Positions 7,317 through 11,673 of a DNA stretch of 11,673 nucleotides are shown here, piece after piece. The notes beneath the pieces were generated by a model. That model searched no databases and was not told where the DNA came from. It was given only the letters and a program-made list of their open reading frames with translations. Made by a program: the position numbers and the translations under genes. The DNA lies in the NCBI GenBank assembly GCA_003162615.1, contig PMNG01000023.1:1-11673 (forward strand). The letters are read 5' to 3'. Numbering within the stretch: position 1 is the first letter of the stretch; the number at the start of each line of letters is the position of its first letter. This DNA is from Methanothrix sp. (GTDB lineage: Archaea > Halobacteriota > Methanosarcinia > Methanotrichales > Methanotrichaceae).

Positions 7317-7427
7317 TTACCTTACCTGTGACCTGCTGTCAGACCACTTGTTGATGAGTCCGGGCAATACGGTTATGATCACGCCGAAGACCACGACGGC
7401 GATTATTTGAGACGTAAAGCTGTCCAT
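7317..7427 (-). CDS. 36-residue single-helix membrane microprotein
   Basis: This gene is too short for usual ORF cut-offs. ATG (complement of 7425-7427) is preceded by a near-perfect GGAGGTG (complement of 7435-7441) at seven bases, and the stop TAA (complement of 7317-7319) is followed by a hairpin and T-rich run. The product starts MDSFTSQ, has one hydrophobic helix of about residues 8-25 (IIAVVVFGVIITVLPGLI), and ends in a polar, positively charged tail (NKWSDSRSQVR), suggesting an N-out/C-in single-pass membrane peptide. I do not recognise a family. It sits 243 bases downstream of the radical SAM gene on the same strand, with a possible promoter at 7482-7520. RBS, terminator and hydrophobic pattern together make it a credible gene. 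Confidence 0.65.
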   Translation of the reverse strand: MDSFTSQIIAVVVFGVIITVLPGLINKWSDSRSQVR

Positions 7428-7481
7428 CTCTTTTCACCTCCGGGACGATTAGATCAAATGTAACGCCCTGTCATCTGTAAT

Positions 7482-7520
7482 ATGATAGAGATAAACTTTG
7501 TGCTGCCTATCATTATGATA
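7482..7520 (-). promoter_or_regulatory. Possible promoter with inverted ATGATAG half-sites
   Basis: ATGATAG at 7482-7488 is inverted as CTATCAT at 7507-7513, and TATCAT-T-ATGATA (7508-7520) is a perfect palindrome. Between the half-sites the minus strand reads ACAAAGTTTATCTC, which resembles BRE plus TATA about 65 bases upstream of the 36-residue gene. Symmetric half-sites around a TATA-like element suggest an operator. Inference only; the region is A/T-rich. Confidence 0.3.
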
Positions 7521-7670
7521 CATGGCTCCTTTAAATAAATTAACTAAGAACATGATTAATTATTAATTATTTGATGGAAAACGAACCCTTAAGAAAGACC
7601 TAAAATGCATACGAAACAATTCAAAGTCAAACGGTATCGTCTTACACCGTAAAAGCTGACTCGTCGAGAT
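7521..7670. other. A/T-rich intergenic stretch
   Basis: This is the rest of the gap between the radical SAM stop and the 36-residue gene's upstream region. It holds a tandem ATTAATT repeat near 7555-7570 and a weak hairpin at 7631-7650. I see no credible gene on either strand. Confidence 0.5.
7631..7650 (-). terminator. Weak hairpin downstream of the radical SAM gene
   Basis: ACGGT (7631-7635) and ACCGT (7646-7650) can pair around a ten-base loop, about 20 bases after the radical SAM stop on the minus strand, followed by TTTGACTTTG. The stem is short, so this is a tentative terminator. Confidence 0.25.
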
Positions 7671-9203
7671 TTAAAACACTTCAGATAACCCATTCTCCAA
7701 TTCTTCCCATTTAGCGCACTTTCTTAGTTCATAGGTTTCTTTTTGTAACTTGGATAAAGTTTCTTTCTCTTTATCCTTGGCAGGGTTGTCTTTAATGGGA
7801 TAATTCTTTGCGAAGTAGCGGCTGACATCCCTGAAATTCATCTTTTGCATGTAGAGCTTGAACCAACTCTCGATCGCCGTTTGGCTCCAGCCAATGGCAA
7901 AATGAACCAACTTGTTTTTTGGGGCTATATTTTTCTCTACTATACCGGCATTCTCTTCTTTCAATCCAACTTGTGTTTCAAAATAGAAAATCGACAATGA
8001 ATAGGACGACCAATCCACATAAGGGAGCAAACTGCTATGGATAGCTATCTCTGTCTTTTTGTCATTACATTGCCAAAAGTCAGAGGAACAACGATTTTCT
8101 TCCAAGCTCTTAGCCAAGCAAACTATCCTATCTGTCGAATCCAAGACCTTGAACAAACGAATATACCCAGCACTGGTAATTTCTCCTTCTCTAAATTCCT
8201 CGAACCCTTGTTTTACTACTCTGCTCGTTCTCGCTCTAATATCTCGACCCTGGAATCGATTCTTGTAAACTTGACAACAGTAGTTGATCGGCAAGCCAAT
8301 CTGATTCTGTCGTGCAAATACGAGCAATTTTAAAGCGCAGATTTCCGACTCGAAGACGGGAATCCGGGGGACATGGAGGAAGTGGTAATTTCGTCGGACG
8401 AACGCCTTATAATTGTACTGAGTTGTTGCTAACTGATGAAGATTGATGAAATTGACCCCGATTGCCTCCATCTTGGGCAGTAGATCCTTGACAAGATCAT
8501 AATCCTCTGGAATTGCAGGGATTTCGACGGTCACTGCGGGTATATACTCTTTTGAAAGAATAATTGGGGTTAAGTCATATTGTCGGGCACTCAAATCGAA
8601 ACGAATTTCATCCAAACCAACTTCCTGCAGCTTTTTTAAGGATTCTCGATCTACGAAATCGCCATTTGTGTAAGCCCACAGATACATCGAATTCCCAAAT
8701 TCCCTCCGGATTGCTGCGATATGGGCCAATAACCTGTCAAGCGCAAGAAAAGGCTCTCCACCTGAGAATCCTACCCCGCGGATCTGGAAAGTCTTTAAAT
8801 AATGTATATGTTCTAAAGGGTTCTTGAATGCAAACCCTTCACTTTTTGACTCGCTTTCTTCTTTAATCGAACGATCTTGTGGGCAGTAGAAGCAATTTCT
8901 TGAGCATCGATGGTTGGTGTAGTTGCAATCCCAGCCGCCATCGCCGCAGATAGAACAGCCGGGAGAGAGTGGCCCAGAGTGCAGTTTGCACTCTTGAAAG
9001 CTATAGGTAATCCAACCGGATAGAGCCTTCAGAAGTTTGTTCCTCTGTTCTTTGGCCCGTTGAGCTTCCTCATCAGAAAACCATTGAAGATCATTGTAAA
9101 CCCAGCCAACCTCGTTGCGGATGGCTCTTTTCTGTTGGTCTCTATCAACTCTTTTTTCTTGGTCTCTCTCAATGTTTGCGATCTTCAAAACGGATCTATT
9201 CAT
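7671..9203 (-). CDS. Uncharacterised radical SAM protein with extra N-terminal cysteines
   Basis: A 510-residue protein with a radical SAM core: CSRNCFYC (CX3CX2C; C100, C104, C107) for the SAM-bound 4Fe-4S cluster, SGGEP (147-151) for SAM binding, then YLWAYTNGD and ITSAGYIRL-type segments. Directly before the motif is HSGPLSPGCSICGDGGWDC (C83, C86, C93), an additional Cys group that resembles PFL-activase-related archaeal radical SAM proteins. NYCCQVYKNRF (C309, C310) could bind another cluster. The N-terminus (1-60) and C-terminus (460-510) are highly charged and probably helical. ATG 9203 follows GGTAAGGA and a TATA box, giving a short leader. Codons are visibly richer in A/T than the cof genes, suggesting separate ancestry. 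The substrate is unknown. The nearest small genes, at 7317 (- strand) and 9898 (+ strand), are not obviously peptide substrates. Confidence 0.85.
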   Translation of the reverse strand: MNRSVLKIANIERDQEKRVDRDQQKRAIRNEVGWVYNDLQWFSDEEAQRAKEQRNKLLKALSGWITYSFQECKLHSGPLSPGCSICGDGGWDCNYTNHRCSRNCFYCPQDRSIKEESESKSEGFAFKNPLEHIHYLKTFQIRGVGFSGGEPFLALDRLLAHIAAIRREFGNSMYLWAYTNGDFVDRESLKKLQEVGLDEIRFDLSARQYDLTPIILSKEYIPAVTVEIPAIPEDYDLVKDLLPKMEAIGVNFINLHQLATTQYNYKAFVRRNYHFLHVPRIPVFESEICALKLLVFARQNQIGLPINYCCQVYKNRFQGRDIRARTSRVVKQGFEEFREGEITSAGYIRLFKVLDSTDRIVCLAKSLEENRCSSDFWQCNDKKTEIAIHSSLLPYVDWSSYSLSIFYFETQVGLKEENAGIVEKNIAPKNKLVHFAIGWSQTAIESWFKLYMQKMNFRDVSRYFAKNYPIKDNPAKDKEKETLSKLQKETYELRKCAKWEELENGLSEVF

Positions 9204-9235
9204 GCGTCCTTACCACATTCTTATTCTGAAGCAAG

Positions 9236-9245
9236 GTAATATAAA
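9236..9245 (-). promoter_or_regulatory. TATA box of the radical SAM gene
   Basis: The minus strand reads TTTATATTAC here, about 38 bases before the ATG at 9203. Transcription would start near 9215, leaving a leader of about 12 bases that still contains AAGGA. Confidence 0.5.
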
Positions 9246-9897
9246 TCATTATTCTACGGGTTACCCAGTCGCTAGAGTCCATATCGAAATGATAGTCCTG
9301 GAAACGGGTGCTGCGCCTGGATAGAGGTCTTTGATGAAGAAGTTCGAAGTCCTCATTTTATTAATTCATTAAAGTTTTGACCATGATAAAATATGGTGCT
9401 TATTACTAAATCGCATTAACAGGATAAGATGGCTGGTTCGCCAAAGTCAACATTACATCGTCGGACCCCGCTTCGAGCAATTAGAACTTGATACCGGTAA
9501 AATCTAAAGGTGAGAGAGGGAGGGCCATTATCCTTGTCTGGCCCTCTTTATCCCTGATGGCAGATTATGGCTTGGTAAGCGGAGAGACTCATATGGAGAT
9601 CGTGGGCCGACGGTACACAGCGTCCCTTCGCTTGAAACATTGACATTGTATCAGGAAGTATTTTAGTGTCACGCTTGTTATTCTTGCTGCCGGGAAAATG
9701 GGAAAAAAGGCAAAAGGAAAGAAGTTCAAAGCAAATTTTCTGCATGGTGATGGAAAATTGTCGTCCGTCACCGAAACTTTTTAGAGCGTAAAAAAGAGAT
9801 TCTGCTCCAATTCTTATTATGGCAGAAACCAGAGAAGTGTAATAAGGAAGGTAGACCTCGACATTTGACCCCGCTCATTTGTTCAGGAGGAGATAAT
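9246..9897. other. Gene-poor stretch between divergent units
   Basis: About 650 bases without a supported gene. It contains an 11-pair hairpin at 9517-9549 and a few tiny ORFs: a 20-codon ORF at 9429 with AGGATAAG before it, a 28-codon ORF at 9556, and a Lys-rich 28-codon ORF at 9698. None has both a good RBS and a convincing product. No tRNA-like cloverleaf and no clear transposase remnant were seen here. Confidence 0.45.
9517..9549. terminator. Orphan stable hairpin
   Basis: AGGGAGGGCCA (9517-9527) pairs with TGGCCCTCTTT (9539-9549), 11 pairs including two G-U, with an 11-base loop. It looks like a terminator or structured RNA element, but no gene is identified immediately before it on either strand, so its direction is unknown. 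Confidence 0.4.
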
Positions 9898-10053
9898 ATG
9901 ACTGCTAATCACAAACCAGATCTTCACGCCAAGAAAGGTCCTAGGGCTCAGCGTGCGCCCAAAGAGGAAGCAACATTTGATGCCGAACTGCAGAGATACG
10001 TCATGCCAAGCGAACGTCGTGTCAGCATGTTCAAGCGGGGCAAGGGTAGTTAA
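9898..10053 (+). CDS. 51-residue basic microprotein
   Basis: ATG 9898 has AGGAGG at 9885-9890 with seven-base spacing, one of the best ribosome binding sites in the window; this fixes the start although the frame opens upstream. The product is hydrophilic and strongly basic, rich in Lys and Arg (HAKKGPRAQRAPKEE near the start, PSERRVSMFKRGKGS at the end), with a short amphipathic middle (ATFDAELQRYVM). There is no Cys and no membrane segment, so it is likely a small nucleic-acid- or ribosome-associated protein, or intrinsically disordered (inference). I do not recognise a family. It stands alone, divergent from the radical SAM gene and about 55 bases before a decayed transposase. No clear terminator follows. 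Confidence 0.6.
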   Translation: MTANHKPDLHAKKGPRAQRAPKEEATFDAELQRYVMPSERRVSMFKRGKGS

Positions 10054-10106
10054 AATGATACAGGGCAAAAGTTGAGCATCTTGCCAAACATGATTCCCGT
10101 TCATGC

Positions 10107-10366
10107 AGTTTAGAGTGTTCTGTAGATCTCATAGCCGCTGATGCTTACAAGATTAAGCAATCTCCAGGAAGAAAGACAGATGTCATCGATTCTGAATGGA
10201 TAGCTGAACTTTGTCTCAACAGTATGATAGAGCCTTCCAGCATAGTTCCACGAGAAAACACGCCCTCTTAATTCGGATTAGATACCGTAATAAGATCCAA
10301 GTTGCAAACAGCGGGTATTGTGTTCAAAAATTAATAAAATTGTATCAAAGTAACCTAATGATCTGA
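10107..10366 (+). pseudogene. Decayed IS110-family transposase fragment
   Basis: The frame from about 10107 to 10271 encodes SPGRKTDVIDSEWIAELC and then NSMIEPSSIVPREN, a clear match to the conserved N-terminal (DEDD/RuvC-like) domain of IS110-type transposases, where PGRKTDxxDxEWIAxL and IPPR-like motifs are hallmarks. A stop at 10269-10271 interrupts it. Similarity resumes in another frame at 10277 (IRYRNKIQV, then VQKLIKLYQSNL), as expected for the RYR...KLL region, to a stop at 10364. The true start and the catalytic C-terminal Ser-containing domain are missing. So this is a relic of roughly 260 bases from an element of well over 1 kb: truncated, frameshifted and inactive. No element ends can be identified. 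Confidence 0.75.
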
Positions 10367-10398
10367 ATTTTCTCTAATGCGTCAATGATAAATATGAC

Positions 10399-10421
10399 TG
10401 CCAGCAGACCTGCTGCTGGCA
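10399..10421 (-). terminator. Terminator of the 56-residue gene
   Basis: TGCCAGCAG (10399-10407) and CTGCTGGCA (10413-10421) form a perfect nine-pair stem with a five-base loop, starting eight bases after the stop of the 56-residue gene on the minus strand and followed by GTCATATTTATC. Confidence 0.6.
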
Positions 10422-10428
10422 ACCATAT

Positions 10429-10599
10429 TTAATGCATCATTGAAACGGCAGCAATGACTACAACCAAGATCGCGGCCACCGCGACAACATAGTTCCTAAC
10501 TTCGATGTGCATCACGTCGTCGTTGGAGCCCTTCGGATTGTGCGCCAGTACGAACTCGATCGTCTTCTCGTGCTGCAACATTGCATCGCTCTTCTGCAT
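10429..10599 (-). CDS. 56-residue tail-anchored membrane microprotein
   Basis: ATG (complement of 10597-10599) has AGGAGGT (complement of 10607-10613) at seven-base spacing, with a TATA-like box further upstream; the stop is followed by a nine-pair hairpin. The product has a soluble, charged N-terminal part of about 36 residues (MQKSDAMLQHEKTIEFVL then HNPKGSNDDVMHIEVRN) and a single C-terminal hydrophobic helix, about residues 37-53 (YVVAVAAILVVVIAAVS), ending MMH. This is tail-anchored topology with the N-terminal part probably cytosolic. Size and position next to the mtr locus recall the small single-helix Mtr subunits, but I see no specific MtrB/F/G signature. It probably forms its own transcription unit. 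Family unknown; coding confidence is good. Confidence 0.72.
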   Translation of the reverse strand: MQKSDAMLQHEKTIEFVLAHNPKGSNDDVMHIEVRNYVVAVAAILVVVIAAVSMMH

Positions 10600-10651
10600 T
10601 ATGATAACCTCCTTTTAAGGCTCTAAGGTAGCCTACCCCGTGCCTCAGATT

Positions 10652-10667
10652 CATTATAACTCTTTAG
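10652..10667 (-). promoter_or_regulatory. BRE/TATA-like promoter of the 56-residue gene
   Basis: The minus strand reads CTAAAGAGTTATAATG here. Transcription would start about 25 bases downstream, near 10630, giving a leader of about 30 bases that carries the AGGAGGT site. Confidence 0.45.
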
Positions 10668-10712
10668 AAGAAAAACTTTACCGGACATTGGGGGTGGCCC
10701 GGCACTCGACTG

Positions 10713-10796
10713 TCAAGAACCGAAACGTAATTCAATCGGCCAAATCACCGTGCCATCGTCTCTTGCTATCGTTATTCTTTTGGGATTAGCTTTCAC
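10713..10796 (-). CDS. Possible 27-residue ORF just after the YkgJ-type gene
   Basis: After the stop of the YkgJ-type gene the same frame continues ACC CCG, then GTG at 10796, and encodes a coherent stretch (KANPKRITIARDDGTVIWP followed by IELRFGS) before TGA at 10713-10715. The residues look protein-like, with alternating hydrophobic strands. There is no good RBS. It may be the remains of a longer C-terminus cut off by a new stop, a tiny gene, or chance. Confidence 0.25.
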   Translation of the reverse strand: MKANPKRITIARDDGTVIWPIELRFGS

Positions 10797-10802
10797 CGGG
10801 GT

Positions 10803-11447
10803 TTATCGCTCGGCTGGGTGAACCTTTCTGCCAGGCAGAGTTCTGTATATCTTCGCGCACCGATCGATCTTCCCTTCTGCGACAAGCCTCTGAACCTTTG
10901 GAAATATCGACTCTGTCCTGTGCAGGAATTGATCAACTACAAGCTTTTCCAGCCGTTTTTTGTCGACAGATGCACCTTTCCCTATGCCGGGACAGGTTGG
11001 ATTGTAGGTTATATTGAGCAGTATGTCCCCTTTGGGGGTAGTCTCTTCCTCTACTCGGAAGGGAAATAGCCGACAAGCCTTGGGGCGCACCGAATACACC
11101 GAACATCCGTTTTTATAGAACACACAGGTCGTATCCTCCTTGGACTTCATGACCGGAAGGTCCAGGATTACTTTTTTGCCGCCATCTTCGACCCGGACGC
11201 TGTCGCCATTGTACTTGAAGAGGGTGTCTACGAACTCTTCGGGCTTTTTGCGCGACCTTCTGCTGATATTGTGGATGTCCTTATCTGTCAGATAAATCAA
11301 ATTTGACTTCTCCCAGAACTCCGCCAATCGGTCAATTGGAATGAGATCATCGAACTCAGGTGGCCGCCGGTGATGGCAGCAGGAACCGCACCTCTGGCAC
11401 TGGAACTTGACGTCGCCAAAAACAGTCTTGACCTGGACTGTAGGCAA
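10803..11447 (-). CDS. YkgJ-type CxxCxxCC cysteine-cluster protein
   Basis: A 214-residue member of the YkgJ/UPF0153 group, thought to bind Zn or an Fe-S cluster. The signature is CQRCGSCCHH near residue 17, followed by DLIPID, CVFYKNGCSVYSVRPKACRLFPF (about 108-130) and NPTCPGIG near 150; this CxxCxxCC...C...C..RP..CR.FP order defines the family. The function of the family is not established. The start must be TTG at 11447, since no in-frame ATG or GTG precedes the first Cys motif; GAGGG about seven to eight bases upstream supports it. It begins only about 28 bases after the T-run of the mtrH terminator, so it is expressed by read-through or from a promoter hidden there. The 27-codon open stretch after its stop could be a lost C-terminus. 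Confidence 0.85.
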   Translation of the reverse strand: MPTVQVKTVFGDVKFQCQRCGSCCHHRRPPEFDDLIPIDRLAEFWEKSNLIYLTDKDIHNISRRSRKKPEEFVDTLFKYNGDSVRVEDGGKKVILDLPVMKSKEDTTCVFYKNGCSVYSVRPKACRLFPFRVEEETTPKGDILLNITYNPTCPGIGKGASVDKKRLEKLVVDQFLHRTESIFPKVQRLVAEGKIDRCAKIYRTLPGRKVHPAER

Positions 11448-11457
11448 AAGTAAACCC

Positions 11458-11493
11458 TCAAAAAAGAAAGAAAAAAGACGCTTAAAGCGTCTT
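11458..11493 (-). terminator. mtr operon terminator containing the mtrH stop codon
   Basis: AAGACGCT (11475-11482) and AGCGTCTT (11486-11493) form a perfect eight-pair stem around a three-base loop. On the minus strand it is followed by TTTTCTTTCTTTTTT, a textbook T-rich terminator. The mtrH TAA (complement of 11482-11484) lies at the loop, so the last codons of mtrH form one arm of the hairpin. Confidence 0.75.
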
Positions 11494-11673
11494 GGTTATG
11501 GGATGATTCTCGGCTAGGACTTTCAGGCCGAGCTCTTTGGCGGACTCTGCCTTCATGATGTCCACCATCGCGGCAGCCGGGAAGATCATGGGCGCGTTCT
11601 CTATTGGACCGTAGAGGTAGTAGTCAGCACCTACGATGCCAGCCACCAGGTTGGACCCGATGTCCACCGGTTC
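11482..11673 (-). CDS. mtrH: Tetrahydromethanopterin S-methyltransferase subunit H, C-terminal end (partial)
   Basis: The last 63 residues of MtrH, continuing past the window edge. MtrH is the soluble subunit of the membrane-bound, sodium-pumping Mtr complex; it moves the methyl group between H4M(S)PT and the corrinoid bound by MtrA. The visible stretch DIGSNLVAGIVGADYYLYGP, IENAPMIFPAAAMVDI and a final KELGLKVLAENHPITKTL match the conserved C-terminal part of the family, whose proteins are about 310-320 residues. The GTG at 11667 is an internal Val codon, not a start. The stop codon sits in the terminator hairpin, so this is the last gene of its operon; other mtr genes are expected to the right, outside the window. 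Confidence 0.85.
   Translation of the reverse strand, partial: EPVDIGSNLVAGIVGADYYLYGPIENAPMIFPAAAMVDIMKAESAKELGLKVLAENHPITKTL

Noticed and set aside
7271..7410. Continuation of the frame-1 ORF to 7410 as real coding sequence.
   Set aside because: It crosses a terminator hairpin and is fully antisense to a better-supported small gene; the residues look random.
7482..7538. Plus-strand 18-codon ORF starting MIEINFVLP.
   Set aside because: No RBS, too short, and in an A/T-rich non-coding region that better fits a minus-strand promoter.
8037..8333. Plus-strand ORF opposite the radical SAM gene.
   Set aside because: Antisense shadow of a clearly coding minus-strand gene, with no RBS.
9429..9491. 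20-codon ORF (MAGSPKSTLHRRT...) with AGGATAAG upstream.
   Set aside because: Very short, no supporting terminator at its end, and no product pattern; chance is likely.
9698..9784. Lys-rich 28-codon ORF starting MGKKAKGKKFK.
   Set aside because: No Shine-Dalgarno motif before the ATG; the Lys codons may simply reflect an A-rich tract.
1..11673. tRNA genes and CRISPR arrays.
   Set aside because: I scanned for TPsiC-arm GGTTCGAATC-like signals and regularly spaced direct repeats and found none convincing.

Overview
The window comes from a methanogenic euryarchaeon, most likely of the Methanothrix (Methanosaeta)/Methanosarcinales type. The case for a methanogen is strong: the end of mtrH (Na+-translocating methyl-H4M(S)PT:CoM methyltransferase), methanogenesis marker protein 12, two coenzyme F420 genes (cofG, cofD), archaeal lipid glycerol-1-phosphate dehydrogenase (egsA), archaeal SepF and archaeal ZPR1. 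The genus is only an inference from sequence style. Archaeal TATA-like boxes, T-rich terminators and GGAGG/GGTG ribosome binding sites fit this.

Layout. (a) 1-1337, + strand: the end of an unrecognised gene, then an orphan SsuB/TauB-type ABC ATPase. (b) 1388-4121, + strand: egsA, a cysteine-rich UPF0179 protein, cofG, and a 59-residue two-helix membrane protein that overlaps the end of cofG. (c) 4131-7270, + strand: a TATA box followed by a tight run sepF - zpr1 - cofD - mmp12 - small Cys-rich gene. The last gene appears to carry a one-base frameshift near 7210. (d) 7286-9245, - strand: a 36-residue membrane microprotein with its own strong RBS and terminator, and upstream of it an A/T-richer gene for an unusual radical SAM protein. 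(e) 9246-10428: a mostly gene-poor stretch holding an orphan hairpin, a basic 51-residue microprotein gene with a strong RBS, and a decayed IS110-family transposase fragment. (f) 10399-11673, - strand: the 3' end of mtrH whose stop codon lies inside its own terminator hairpin, a CxxCxxCC (YkgJ-type) protein, and a 56-residue tail-anchored microprotein with TATA box, RBS and terminator.

How the genes work together. Regions b and c are core archaeal metabolism: membrane lipid backbone (EgsA), the deazaflavin half (CofG) and the phospholactate transfer (CofD) of F420 synthesis, and FtsZ anchoring (SepF). Region f is the energy-conserving methyl transfer of methanogenesis. Regions d and e look like an accessory insert between these core blocks. 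At least three well-supported microprotein genes (36, 51 and 56 residues) and one overlapping 59-residue gene are the least explained content. No tRNA, rRNA or CRISPR array was seen.
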